The notes: generated by a model from the sequence alone, not told the origin. Positions 1 to 8,777 are shown, numbered from the stretch's first letter. The stretch: 63,058 nucleotides of DNA from an uncultured Methylocystaceae bacterium (GCA_937870755.1 CALMZV010000063.1:1-63058), one strand, 5' to 3'. Program-made: numbers and translations.

Positions 1-1
1 C

Positions 2-352
2 CAGAAGGTGACGACCGACTTCGATTCCATGCTGGCCAAACTGGTCGTTCTGGGCGCGGACCGGGCGGACGCCATCGCGCGTGCGATCGCGGCGCTGGAC
101 GAGCTTGCGATCCTGGGCGTGCGCACCAACGTCGACTATCTCGCGCGCGTGCTGGCCTCGCAGCCCTTCCGCGCCGGCGCGCTGCACACGGGGTTCGTCG
201 CCGAACACGCCGCCGCGCTCGCCCCGCCTTCGATCGACCCGGCGGTCGGCGACCGCGTGCTGATCGCCGCGGCGCTCGCCCAGCGCGCGTTCCGCGACGC
301 GATCGATGAGGTCGCCGAGCCCTACGCCTCGATCGGCCACTGGAGAAACTGA
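2..352 (+). CDS. Acyl-CoA carboxylase biotin-carboxylase subunit, C-terminal fragment
   Basis: This is the 3' end of a gene that begins left of the window; the reading frame is open from base 2. The visible 116 residues match the end of the biotin-carboxylase C domain of methylcrotonyl/propionyl-type acyl-CoA carboxylase alpha chains: the DFDSMLAKL segment (usually YDSMIAKL), the GVRTN-DYL-LL-like stretch, and an ending in GHWRN where fused alpha chains continue with a GWR-like linker. The enzyme part carboxylates biotin with ATP and bicarbonate in the cytoplasm. A TGA stops it, and the biotin-carrier gene resumes in the same frame two codons later, so this may be half of a split alpha subunit. 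The family assignment is firm; the acyl-CoA substrate is not known. Confidence 0.85.
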   Translation, partial: QKVTTDFDSMLAKLVVLGADRADAIARAIAALDELAILGVRTNVDYLARVLASQPFRAGALHTGFVAEHAAALAPPSIDPAVGDRVLIAAALAQRAFRDAIDEVAEPYASIGHWRN

Positions 353-355
353 GCG

Positions 356-856
356 ATGGCGCTGCATCTCAAACTGGCCGGATCGACCCACGCCATCGAG
401 ATCGTCCGCCGCAAACCGACCCTGCTGTTGCGCGTCGACGGCAGGCTGCACGAAATCGCCACGCCCGACGCGCCCGATGCGCTGGCGATCGACGCCGCCG
501 CCTTCTCCTTCGTCCGAGCGCTGGAGGCCGAGAGCGACCGCGAGACCGCGTTCGTGCGGCATGGCGGGCGCACCTATGAGGTCGGGTTTGTCGACCCGCG
601 GGCCGAAATCGCCGCGCACGACGCAACCCATGACGAAATCCATGCGCCAATGCCGGGCGCGGTGGTGAGCGTCCACAAGCAGCCGGGCGAAACCGTCGCG
701 CGGGGCGAGACGATCGTCACCATCGAAAGCATGAAATTGCAGACGGCGCTTGCGGCGCAACGCGACGGAATCGTGCAGGACGTTCTGCGCGCGGCAGGCG
801 AGACCTTCGAGAAGGACGAAGCGCTCGTGCGGCTCGCGCCCGCGGCGGAAGGGTGA
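356..856 (+). CDS. Biotin carboxyl carrier protein of acyl-CoA carboxylase
   Basis: A 166-residue protein whose C-terminal 70 residues form a biotinyl domain: APMPG near residue 97, GETV, and the biotin attachment motif IESMKL with Lys127 as the biotin acceptor. It would carry carboxybiotin between the biotin carboxylase upstream and the carboxyltransferase downstream. Residues 1-90 resemble the BT linker that in fused alpha subunits joins the carboxylase to the biotin domain. The ATG lies three bases after the upstream TGA and in the same frame, with GGAG about nine bases before it. The next gene starts three bases after its stop, so the three form one operon. It is either a true stand-alone carrier or the re-initiated half of a broken alpha gene. 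Confidence 0.88.
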   Translation: MALHLKLAGSTHAIEIVRRKPTLLLRVDGRLHEIATPDAPDALAIDAAAFSFVRALEAESDRETAFVRHGGRTYEVGFVDPRAEIAAHDATHDEIHAPMPGAVVSVHKQPGETVARGETIVTIESMKLQTALAAQRDGIVQDVLRAAGETFEKDEALVRLAPAAEG

Positions 857-859
857 GGC

Positions 860-2467
860 ATGCGCAGGATCCAGTCGATGCTGTCGACCGCGAGCGCCGA
901 TTTCCGGCGCAACGAGGCGCACAACAGGGCGCTCGTCGCCGCCTTTCGTGAGAAGCAGGACAAAGCGCGCCACGCGCGGCCGCAGCGCGATCTCGACCGG
1001 CTGGCGAGCCAGGGCAAGCTGCGTCCGCGCGAGCGCATCGAAAAACTCATCGACCCCGGCACGCCGTTTCTGGAACTGTCGTCGCTGGCCGCCAACATGG
1101 CCTACGGCGGCGAGTCGCCGTCCGCCAGCTCCATCGTCGGCATCGGCGTCGTCAGCGGCCGCGAAACCATCGTGCGCGCGGACGACCCAAGCGTGAAGGG
1201 CGGCGCATGGTATCCGCTCACCACCAAGAAGATCGTGCGCGCGCTCGACATCGCCATCGAGAACCGGCTGCCGGTCGTCCATCTTTGCGATTCGGCCGGC
1301 GGCTTCCTGCCTCTGCAATCGCAGCTGTTTCCGGACAAATATGTCGGCGGCCGCATTTTCCGCAACCAGTCCATCCTGTCGAAGATGGGCGTCAAGCAGC
1401 TTTCGCTCGTATTCGGCCATTGCACGGCGGGCGGCGCCTATATTCCGGCTTTGTCGGACTACAACGTCATCGTGCGCGGAACGGGCGCGGTGTTTCTCGG
1501 CGGCCCGCCGCTCGTGAAAGCGGCGACGGGCGAGGAATCGACGGTCGAGGAGCTGGGCGGCGCCGACATGCACACCAGCGTGAGCGGCGTCTGCGATTAT
1601 CCGGCCGCCAGCGAGGAGGAAGCGATCCTCATCGGCCGCGAGATCGTTGCGCAATGGGAAAGGCCGCGCAAATGGGACATCCAGCGCGAGGCGCCCGAAG
1701 CGCCGGCCTACGAACCCCAGGAGCTTTACGGAATCATTCCGGACGACATCAAGAAGCAGTTTGACATGCGCGAGGTCATCGCGCGCATCGTCGACGGCAG
1801 CCGGTTCCACGAATATCAGCCGAATTACGGAACCACGCTCGTCTGCGGCTTCGCCAACATCTGGGGCTACAAGGTCGGCATTCTCGCCAACAACGGCGTG
1901 CTGTTCAACGATTCCTCGCTCAAGGGCGGCCATTTCATCGAACTGTGCAACCAGAACAACACGCCGCTGGTGTTTCTGCAGAACATCACCGGCTATATGA
2001 TCGGGCGCGACTACGAGCGGCGCGGCATCACCAAGGACGGCGCCAAGATGATCATGGCGCAGAGTTGTTCGCGCGTGCCGAAATTCACGGTCATGTGCAA
2101 CGGCTCTTTCGGCGCCGGCAATTACGGCATGTGCGGCCGCGCGTTCGACGCGCGCTTTCTCTTCGCCTGGCCCAATCACCAGATCGGCGTGATGGGCGGA
2201 GACCAGGCCGCCAACACGCTGGTGGAGGTGAAAGCCAATCAGATGCGCCGCGCCGGCGAGCCGATCGATGCGGCGACGCTGGAGCGCGTGCGTACGGAGA
2301 CGCTCGCCGCCTATCAGGAACAGACGTCGGCCTATTATTCGACCTCGGAACTGTGGGACGACGGCTTGATCGACCCCATCGACACGCGCAACGCGCTCGC
2401 CGTCGCGATTTCCGCGTCGCTCAATGCGCCGCTGGGCGAGGCCGGATACGGCGTATTCCGCTTCTAG
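860..2467 (+). CDS. Acyl-CoA carboxylase carboxyltransferase (beta) subunit
   Basis: A 535-residue carboxyltransferase of the methylcrotonyl-CoA/geranyl-CoA carboxylase beta family, of normal length. It transfers CO2 from carboxybiotin to an acyl-CoA. Recognisable segments are KLRPRERIEKLIDPGTPFLE (about 52-71), the oxyanion-hole glycine stretches HCTAGGAYIPALSD and GAVFLGGPPLVKAATGE in the N-terminal crotonase fold, and NGVLFNDSSLKGGHFIELC and NGSFGAGNYGMCGRAF in the C-terminal fold. It is the third gene of the carboxylase operon. Methylcrotonyl-CoA (leucine catabolism) and geranyl-CoA (acyclic terpene catabolism) are both possible; no isovaleryl-CoA dehydrogenase or HMG-CoA lyase partner is visible here, so the substrate is left open. 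Confidence 0.93.
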   Translation: MRRIQSMLSTASADFRRNEAHNRALVAAFREKQDKARHARPQRDLDRLASQGKLRPRERIEKLIDPGTPFLELSSLAANMAYGGESPSASSIVGIGVVSGRETIVRADDPSVKGGAWYPLTTKKIVRALDIAIENRLPVVHLCDSAGGFLPLQSQLFPDKYVGGRIFRNQSILSKMGVKQLSLVFGHCTAGGAYIPALSDYNVIVRGTGAVFLGGPPLVKAATGEESTVEELGGADMHTSVSGVCDYPAASEEEAILIGREIVAQWERPRKWDIQREAPEAPAYEPQELYGIIPDDIKKQFDMREVIARIVDGSRFHEYQPNYGTTLVCGFANIWGYKVGILANNGVLFNDSSLKGGHFIELCNQNNTPLVFLQNITGYMIGRDYERRGITKDGAKMIMAQSCSRVPKFTVMCNGSFGAGNYGMCGRAFDARFLFAWPNHQIGVMGGDQAANTLVEVKANQMRRAGEPIDAATLERVRTETLAAYQEQTSAYYSTSELWDDGLIDPIDTRNALAVAISASLNAPLGEAGYGVFRF

Positions 2468-2576
2468 GGTCTGTGGAGCAGGAGGCTCGGGCGGCCGCGC
2501 AGGGAAGCGGTCGTCCGGCGCAATTTCGCCATCGACGGCTGGCCTTCATGCCGCTTTGCACATGCGGAGATGCGCG

Positions 2577-3005
2577 ATGTCGCCGGATATTTCGGCTCGC
2601 CTGCGCGCCGTTGCGGATGCGTTGCCCTTGCGGCCGGGGTTGCGTGTTCTGGAGATCGGATGCGGTCCGGGCGCTCTGGCGCGCGAGATCGCGCGCCGGA
2701 TCGCCGGCGGTCATGTGCTGGCCATCGACCGCTCCGCCAGAGCGATCGCACAGGCCGCGGCCCTGTCGCAAAAAGAGATCGCCGCGGGAAGGCTGAGCCT
2801 GCGCCGGGTCGCTGTGGAGGATTTCGAGCTTGCGCGCGGCGAGGCGTGTTTCGACCTCGCCGTCGCCGTGCGCGTCGGCGCGCTGGACGGCCGCCACCCC
2901 GAGGCGGGTCGGCGCGCGCGCGCCTGCATTGCAGGGGCGTTGCGGCCAGGCGGGCGCCTGTTTGTCGATGTCGACGGCCGGCTGCGCGAGATCGAATGCA
3001 AATGA
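2577..3005 (+). CDS. Small class I SAM-dependent methyltransferase
   Basis: A short 142-residue protein with the methyltransferase motif I VLEIGCGPGALAREIA at about residues 24-39, an acidic residue closing strand 2 (AIDRS), and a motif near ALRPGGRLFVDVDG close to the C terminus. It lacks the C-terminal strands of full-size enzymes, so it is at the small end of the family. The ATG at 2577 was preferred because GGAGA lies six bases upstream; an in-frame ATG at 2562 adds five residues and has no clear ribosome site. Its substrate cannot be told. It sits alone between the carboxylase operon and the SOS cassette and shows no link to either. Confidence 0.75.
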   Translation: MSPDISARLRAVADALPLRPGLRVLEIGCGPGALAREIARRIAGGHVLAIDRSARAIAQAAALSQKEIAAGRLSLRRVAVEDFELARGEACFDLAVAVRVGALDGRHPEAGRRARACIAGALRPGGRLFVDVDGRLREIECK

Positions 3006-3022
3006 GGGGCGCCGCGCCGGGA

Positions 3023-3051
3023 TTGACTCTTGGCCGGGGAGGGCGTTGTCT
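3023..3051 (+). promoter_or_regulatory. Putative sigma-70 promoter of imuA
   Basis: TTGACT at 3023-3028 and TTGTCT at 3046-3051 are 17 bases apart. The -35 box is good and the -10 box weak, as is common for an SOS promoter held down by LexA. The LexA box starts three bases after the -10, so bound repressor would cover the transcription start. Confidence 0.5.
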
Positions 3052-3053
3052 AA

Positions 3054-3068
3054 GAACAAAACAGGAAC
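3054..3068 (+). promoter_or_regulatory. LexA box (direct-repeat type) upstream of imuA
   Basis: The sequence is GAAC-AAAACAG-GAAC, a perfect GAAC-N7-GAAC direct repeat (GTTC-N7-GTTC on the other strand). This is the LexA site known from Alphaproteobacteria, and the downstream genes form the classic LexA-controlled mutagenesis cassette. The box ends six bases before the imuA ATG, and AGGAA inside its right half also looks like the ribosome-binding site. Confidence 0.85.
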
Positions 3069-3074
3069 ATTTAG

Positions 3075-3848
3075 ATGGTCCAGGACCTGCGAGTTTTGCG
3101 GGCGCGAGAGGATATGGCGCCGCCGCCCGGCTGGCCCGAGGGGGCGGGCGCGTTGGGCGCGCGGCTGGCCGTCGCCGCCCTGCACGAATTCTACGCCGCC
3201 GCCGAGCCGGATGCGCCGGGCGCGACGGGCTTCGCCTTGCTCGCCGGCCGGGCTTTGGGGCGCGGCCGTTTCGTCTGGGTCCGGCACATCGACCTCGACC
3301 GGGAGGCGGGCGCGTTCTATCCGCCGGGAGCGGCCGCGCTCGGCGTCGATCCCGCATCCTTTCTTTTTGTGCGGGCGCAGCGTGTCGACGGCGCCCTGCA
3401 GGCGGCGCTGGAGGCTGCGCGCTGCGCGGGCGCGGCGACCATTCTGGTCGAATTCCGGGGCGCCGCGCGCGTTTACGATCTTGTCGCCAGTCGCCGTCTG
3501 GCCTGCGCCGCCCGCGACAGCGGCGCCCGGGTTTTCCTGGTGCGCAGCGGCGCCCCGCCCGCTCCCAGCGCCGCGCAGACGCGCTGGCTGGTGCGGTGCG
3601 CGCGCTCGCGCGTTCTGGCCGCCAATGCGCCGGGCGGCCCGGCTTTCGATCTCGCCTTGCTGCGCGACCGGCGCGGGCGGGAAGGGTTTGCGTTGCGTGT
3701 GGAGTGGAACCGTGAGCGAGGATGGTTCGAAGACTGCGACGTCGCCGGCGCCGCGCCCCGCCCCTGCGTCGCGCCGCTATCTGGCGCTGTGGTGTCCTTT
3801 CCTGTCGGCCGACCGGGCGCGCCGGACGCGCGCGCCCGGGCCGGATGA
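3075..3848 (+). CDS. imuA: ImuA, SOS mutagenesis RecA-like accessory protein
   Basis: A 257-residue protein of the ImuA family, a RecA/SulA-like partner needed for damage-induced mutagenesis with ImuB and DnaE2. Seen in the sequence: the GFALLAGRALGRGRFVWV stretch, a LGVDPASFLFVRAQ segment, and the CARSRVLAAN region, all typical of alphaproteobacterial ImuA, which usually lacks an intact Walker A motif. Position is the strongest evidence: it directly precedes imuB and dnaE2 behind a LexA box. The ATG lies seven bases after AGGAA, itself within the LexA box. The reading frame runs 137 bases into imuB, an unusually long overlap, so the true C terminus deserves a check. Confidence 0.85.
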   Translation: MVQDLRVLRAREDMAPPPGWPEGAGALGARLAVAALHEFYAAAEPDAPGATGFALLAGRALGRGRFVWVRHIDLDREAGAFYPPGAAALGVDPASFLFVRAQRVDGALQAALEAARCAGAATILVEFRGAARVYDLVASRRLACAARDSGARVFLVRSGAPPAPSAAQTRWLVRCARSRVLAANAPGGPAFDLALLRDRRGREGFALRVEWNRERGWFEDCDVAGAAPRPCVAPLSGAVVSFPVGRPGAPDARARAG

Positions 3849-5304
3849 ACCGCCGCTCGTCCTCGTCGAGACGGCGCAGGGCGGCCTGCGCGTCGCCGCG
3901 CTGGATGCGGCGGCCGCGCGCGCGGGCCTGCGGGTCGGCATGTCGCTGGCGCAGGCGCGCGCGCGCGCAGGCGCGCTCGCAACGCAGGACGCCGACCCCG
4001 CGGCCGACGCGGCGTTCCTGAATGATTGCGCGCAGGCCTGCGAAATGTTCACCCCCCTCGTCGCGCGCGATGGCGCCGACGGATTGCTGCTCGACATCAC
4101 GGGCTGCGCGCATCTGTTCGGCGGCGAAGATGCGTTGCGCGCCCGCGCCTGCCGGCGTTTGCGCGCCGCGGGCCTTGCCGCGCGCGCCGCGCTCGCCGCC
4201 ACGCCGGACGCCGCGCGCGCCTTCGCGCGGTTTGCGCCGGAAGGCGGGTGCGCGCCCGCCACCGAGGAGGCGCGCGCGCGCCGCCTCCCGCTCGCAGCCC
4301 TCGAATGCGACGTCGAGACCGCGCTCGCTCTGGCGCGCGCGGGGTTCGCAACGCTTGGCGATCTCGCCGACCGTCCCTCGGCCGCGCTCGCGGCGCGCTT
4401 CGGCCCGCGCCTGACGCGTCGTCTCGACCGCATTCTGGGTCGCGAGGACATGCGCATCACGCCGTTGCGCGCGCCGCCCGATATCATGGCGGAGCGGCAT
4501 TTTCCGGAACCGCTTGCGTTGACGGAAAGCCTCATGGCCACGCTGGAGCGGCTGGCGATCGACGTCGCGGTCCTGCTCGAACGACGCGCGGCGGGCGGGC
4601 GCCGGTTCGAGGCGAGTTTCTTCCGGACGGACGGAATGGTGCGGCGGCTCCTCGTGGAGACGGCGCAACCCGCGCGCGATCCCGAAAGCCTCATGCGTCT
4701 CGTGCGGCTGAAGATCGACGCGCTGGCCGACCCGCTCGATCCCGGTTTCGGGTTCGATGCGGTGCGTCTCGCCGTCCTGCGGAGCGAGCCGCTGCATGCC
4801 GGTCAGACGCATCTCGGCGAGGAGCGGGAGACTGCGGACGACGCGCGCGCGTTCGCCGAACTGGCCAACCGTCTCGTCGCGCGGTTCGGGCGCGAGAACG
4901 TGCGCCGCTTCGTCGCGCGCGACACGCACGATCCCGCGCGCGCCGCTTTCGCCGCGCCGTTTCTGGCGGCTGCGGCGCCGTGGCCGGACAGCGCGCCGCA
5001 ACCCGTCCCGTCCCGCCCCCTCACCCTGTTCGATCCGCCCCAGCCGATCGAGGATGCGGTCGCCGAAGTGCCGGACGGTCCGCCGCGCCGGTTTCGGTGG
5101 CGGCGCGTGCTGCACGAGGTGGCGGCCGCCGAAGGGCCCGAGCGCATCGCGCCCGAATGGTGGCGCGCGCCGCAAGACGCGCCGACCCGCGATTACTACC
5201 GCGTCGAGGATTCCGAAGGTCGCCGCTTCTGGCTGTTCCGCGAGGGATTTTATGCGCACGAGCGCGGCGCGCCGCGCTGGTTTCTGCACGGACTGTTCGC
5301 ATGA
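3712..5304 (+). CDS. imuB: ImuB, Y-family polymerase-like mutagenesis protein
   Basis: A 530-residue DinB/Y-family homologue. ImuB proteins are thought to be non-catalytic scaffolds that bind the beta clamp and recruit DnaE2 during translesion synthesis. The N terminus RRYLALWCPFLSADR is the ImuB signature; LLLDITGCAHLFGG replaces the polymerase active-site block, consistent with loss of catalytic carboxylates. The C terminus has the DYYRVEDSEGRRFWLF and PRWFLHGLFA segments found in the family. The GTG start at 3712 follows GGAGTGGAA and places the conserved RRYLALW about 20 residues in. Its TGA overlaps the dnaE2 ATG as ATGA, indicating translational coupling. Confidence 0.92.
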   Translation: MSEDGSKTATSPAPRPAPASRRYLALWCPFLSADRARRTRAPGPDEPPLVLVETAQGGLRVAALDAAAARAGLRVGMSLAQARARAGALATQDADPAADAAFLNDCAQACEMFTPLVARDGADGLLLDITGCAHLFGGEDALRARACRRLRAAGLAARAALAATPDAARAFARFAPEGGCAPATEEARARRLPLAALECDVETALALARAGFATLGDLADRPSAALAARFGPRLTRRLDRILGREDMRITPLRAPPDIMAERHFPEPLALTESLMATLERLAIDVAVLLERRAAGGRRFEASFFRTDGMVRRLLVETAQPARDPESLMRLVRLKIDALADPLDPGFGFDAVRLAVLRSEPLHAGQTHLGEERETADDARAFAELANRLVARFGRENVRRFVARDTHDPARAAFAAPFLAAAAPWPDSAPQPVPSRPLTLFDPPQPIEDAVAEVPDGPPRRFRWRRVLHEVAAAEGPERIAPEWWRAPQDAPTRDYYRVEDSEGRRFWLFREGFYAHERGAPRWFLHGLFA

Positions 5305-8300
5305 GCGCGCGCGCCTGGGCCGAACTCGTCTGCGCGACGAATTTCTCGTTCCTGCACGGCGCCTCCTCGCCCGCCGACATGGTGCTGACGGCGCTTCTTC
5401 TAGGCCATTCCGGCCTTGGAATCGCCGACCGCAATTCGGTCGCCGGCGTGGTGCGCGCCTTCGCGGCGCTGCGCGACCTGCGCGAGGGCGGCGCGCTGCC
5501 GCCGGTCCGGCGTCGCGAAGGATCGGGGCCGGGCGAATATCATTACGAACCGACGGCCGATTTCGCGGAAGGCGAGGGGGCGGAACGATTACGCGCGCAC
5601 GTGCAGGCGCGCGCGCAGAATTTCAAACTCGTGACCGGCGCGCGGCTCGTCTTCGCCGACGCCACGCCCGACATCGTCGTTCATCCGCGCACGCGCGCCG
5701 GCTGGGGCCGTCTGTGCCGGCTGCTCACGCAAGGAAACATGCGCGCGAAGAAAGGCGCCTGCCATCTCACGCGCGCCGATCTTCTGGCCGATACGAACGA
5801 CCTCGCGCTGATTGTCATGCCGGGGCGCGCGGACGACGATCTGGCTGTGTTTCTGCCGCGCCTTGCCGAAAGCGCGCCGGAAAACGTCTTTCTCGCCGCC
5901 GACATGCCGCGCAAGGGCGACGACCGGCGCCGGCTCGCGCGCCTGGCGGGAATCGCGGAGCGCGCTGGCGTCGCGTTGCTGGCGACCAACGACGCGCTCT
6001 ACGCCGACCCCTCCGCGCGCGACCTGCAGGACATTCTCGTCTGCATCCGCGAGGGCGCGACCATCGAGACCGCCGGGCGGCTGTTGCAGGCCAACGCCGA
6101 GCGCCATCTCAAACATCCGGCGGAAATGGCGCGGCTGTTCGCCGATTGTCCGCAGGCCGTCGCCGCGACGCAGGAATGTCTCGCGCGGATTGAATTCTCG
6201 CTCGACCAGCTCAAATACGAATATCCGGAAGAAACGACGCCGCCGGGCCGCAGCGCGCAGGAATGGCTGGAGGAACTCACGTTCCGCCACGCGCGCATGC
6301 GCTATCCCGCGGGCGTTCCCGCCAAAGTGGAGGCGCTGTTGCGCAAGGAGCTGGCGCTGATACGCCAGCTCGATTACGCGCGATATTTCCTCACCATCCA
6401 CGACATCGTGCGCGTGGCCAACGACAAGGGCGTTCTGTGTCAGGGCCGCGGGTCGGCCGCCAATTCCGCCGTCTGCTACGTGCTGGGCGTCACCTGCGTC
6501 GATCCGGCGGAAAACGACGTGCTGTTCGAACGGTTCATTTCCACCGAACGACGCGAGCCGCCGGACATCGACGTCGATTTCGAACACGAACGACGCGAGG
6601 AGATCATCCAGCACATTTACGAACGCTACGGCCGCATGCGCGCCGGCATCGCCGCCACCGTCATCAGCTACCGGCCCAAGAGCGCCATCCGCGATGTCGG
6701 CAAGGCGTTCGGCCTGCCGCAGGACATTCTCGGGGCGCTCTCGGGAACGCAATGGGGCAGTTGGGGCAGCGACATCACGCGCGCGCAGGTGCGCCAGGCC
6801 GGGCTCGATCCCGACAACGCCGAAATCGCGCGCGTCGTGCGGTTCGCCTGCCGGCTGATCGGTTTTCCGCGTCATCTGTCGCAACATGTCGGCGGGTTCA
6901 TTCTGGCGCGTGAACGGCTCGACGACATCGCGCCCATCGGCAACGCGGCGATGAAGGATCGCACCTTCATCGAATGGGACAAGGACGACATCGACACGCT
7001 CGGCCTGATGAAGGTCGACATTCTCGCGCTCGGCATGCTCACCTGCATCCGCAAGGCGTTCGATCTGATCGCCGCGCACGGCGGCGCACGGCTCGGCCTA
7101 GCCGACATTCCGCCCGACGACCGCGAGACATACGACATGCTCTGCCGCGGCGATTCGGTCGGCGTGTTTCAGGTGGAAAGCCGCGCGCAGATGAACATGC
7201 TGCCGCGTCTGCGGCCGCGCACGTTCTACGATCTCGTCATTCAGGTCGCCATCGTCCGGCCGGGCCCCATTCAGGGCGACATGGTCCATCCCTATCTCAG
7301 GCGGCGCGCGGGGCGCGAGGCCGTGGCGTTTCCCTCGCCCGCCCCGCCGCACGATCCCGACGAACTGAAGGACGTGCTGCAGAAGACGCTCGGCGTGCCG
7401 CTGTTTCAGGAACAGGCGATGAAGCTGGCGATGGTCGCGGCTCGGTTCAGCGCCGTGGAAGCCAACCAGTTGCGCCGCGCGATGGCGACCTTCCGCCATG
7501 TCGGCACGATCCATCTGTTCGAAACCATGATGGTCGAACGCATGGTCGCGCGCGGCTACGAACGGCCCTTCGCGCAGAATTGTTTCGAGCAGATCAAGGG
7601 CTTCGGCTCATACGGCTTTCCCGAAAGCCATGCGGCCTCGTTCGCCAAGCTCGTCTACATTTCCGCCTGGCTCAAATGTCATCATCCGGCGGCGTTCGCC
7701 TGCGCCTTGCTGAACGCGCAGCCGATGGGCTTTTACGCGCCCGCGCAGATCGTGCGCAGCGCGCGCGAGAGCGGCGTCGAAATCCGCGCGCCCGACATCA
7801 ACCACAGCCATTGGGACAACATGCTGGAGCGCGACGCGAAGGGCGCGCTGGCGCTGCGTCTCGGCTTCCGGCAGGCCGAAGGCGTGCACGAAGCAGAGGC
7901 GCTGCGGCTGGTCGCGGCGCGCGGCGACGGGTTCGCCTCGGTCGAGGCGCTGGCCGTGCGCGCGCAGCTTTACGGCCGTCCGCTGCGCGCGCTGGCCGAC
8001 GCGGACGCCTTCCGTTCCATCGGGATCGACCGGCGCGCCGCGCTGTGGGAGGCGCGACGCCTGCCGAACGCCGCGCCGCTGCCGCTGTTTTCCGCCGCCG
8101 TCGCGCGCGAACTGGCCGACGAGCCGGATGCGCGCTTGCCGCCGATGAGCCTCGGCGAACATGTGGCGACCGATTACCAGACGTTGCGGCTGTCGCTCAA
8201 AGCTCATCCCATGCAGATCCTGCGGCCCGTGTTCGCGCGCGAGGGGGTCGTGGCCTGCGCGAACATCGGCGACCGGCGCGACGGCCAGTGGACGCGCGCG

Positions 8301-8690
8301 GCCGGCGTGGTGCTGGTGCGCCAGCGGCCGGGCAAGGGCGCCGCCATTTTCATCACGCTGGAGGACGAAACCGGCGTCGCCAACGTCGTGTTGTGGGCGC
8401 GCGATTTCGAACGGTTCCGCAAGGAGACGATGGCCGCGCGGCTGATGCTGGTGGAAGGCCGCGTGCAGAAAAGCCCGGAAGGCGTGGTCCATCTCATGGC
8501 CGCGCGCATTCTCGACCGTTCGTGCGAACTGGACCGTTTGTGGCGCGATGCGAGGCCGCCGTCGCAGCCGCGGGCGGACGTCGTGGTTCCCGCGCCGCTC
8601 CATCTCGCGCCGGCGCCGCGCCACCGCCACCCGCGCCACCGCCATCCGCGCGATGTTCGCGTCCTGCCGAAATCGCGGGATTTTCATTAA
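5301..8690 (+). CDS. dnaE2: Error-prone DNA polymerase DnaE2 (ImuC)
   Basis: A 1129-residue C-family polymerase, the translesion enzyme of the ImuABC mutasome. The N-terminal PHP domain begins ELVCATNFSFLHGASSP; the palm domain carries PDIDVDFEHERREEI around residues 418-432 with the catalytic aspartates; the region GSYGFPESHAASFA and a C-terminal OB fold follow, and the protein ends in KSRDFH, the usual DnaE2 tail. The ATG shares bases with the imuB stop. Close to the C terminus is a tandem HRHPR duplication encoded by a 15-base repeat. Expression should follow the LexA box before imuA, since no separate promoter is evident. Confidence 0.96.
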   Translation: MSARAWAELVCATNFSFLHGASSPADMVLTALLLGHSGLGIADRNSVAGVVRAFAALRDLREGGALPPVRRREGSGPGEYHYEPTADFAEGEGAERLRAHVQARAQNFKLVTGARLVFADATPDIVVHPRTRAGWGRLCRLLTQGNMRAKKGACHLTRADLLADTNDLALIVMPGRADDDLAVFLPRLAESAPENVFLAADMPRKGDDRRRLARLAGIAERAGVALLATNDALYADPSARDLQDILVCIREGATIETAGRLLQANAERHLKHPAEMARLFADCPQAVAATQECLARIEFSLDQLKYEYPEETTPPGRSAQEWLEELTFRHARMRYPAGVPAKVEALLRKELALIRQLDYARYFLTIHDIVRVANDKGVLCQGRGSAANSAVCYVLGVTCVDPAENDVLFERFISTERREPPDIDVDFEHERREEIIQHIYERYGRMRAGIAATVISYRPKSAIRDVGKAFGLPQDILGALSGTQWGSWGSDITRAQVRQAGLDPDNAEIARVVRFACRLIGFPRHLSQHVGGFILARERLDDIAPIGNAAMKDRTFIEWDKDDIDTLGLMKVDILALGMLTCIRKAFDLIAAHGGARLGLADIPPDDRETYDMLCRGDSVGVFQVESRAQMNMLPRLRPRTFYDLVIQVAIVRPGPIQGDMVHPYLRRRAGREAVAFPSPAPPHDPDELKDVLQKTLGVPLFQEQAMKLAMVAARFSAVEANQLRRAMATFRHVGTIHLFETMMVERMVARGYERPFAQNCFEQIKGFGSYGFPESHAASFAKLVYISAWLKCHHPAAFACALLNAQPMGFYAPAQIVRSARESGVEIRAPDINHSHWDNMLERDAKGALALRLGFRQAEGVHEAEALRLVAARGDGFASVEALAVRAQLYGRPLRALADADAFRSIGIDRRAALWEARRLPNAAPLPLFSAAVARELADEPDARLPPMSLGEHVATDYQTLRLSLKAHPMQILRPVFAREGVVACANIGDRRDGQWTRAAGVVLVRQRPGKGAAIFITLEDETGVANVVLWARDFERFRKETMAARLMLVEGRVQKSPEGVVHLMAARILDRSCELDRLWRDARPPSQPRADVVVPAPLHLAPAPRHRHPRHRHPRDVRVLPKSRDFH
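8619..8648 (+). repeat. Tandem 15-bp repeat inside dnaE2 tail
   Basis: Two adjacent 15-base units (8619-8633 and 8634-8648) differ at one base and encode HRHPR twice, just before the conserved DVRVLPKSRDFH end. It looks like a slippage duplication in a disordered tail. Confidence 0.8.
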
Positions 8691-8777
8691 GGCGCCGCGC
8701 CGTCTTGCCATCCGGCGTGCGGGCGAACAATGTGCGACGGCAGGGCCGGACCAACGGCCCGGGAACGAGAGGAAACG

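Noticed and set aside
2464-5289. Very long leftward open frame (941 codons) opposite the methyltransferase and imuAB
   Set aside because: High GC makes antisense frames stay open; the translation is Arg/Ala/Pro-rich without domains, and the opposite strand encodes well-recognised proteins.
8705-8733. Promoter TTGCCA with a -10 before the 8778 gene
   Set aside because: No acceptable -10 box lies 16-18 bases away.
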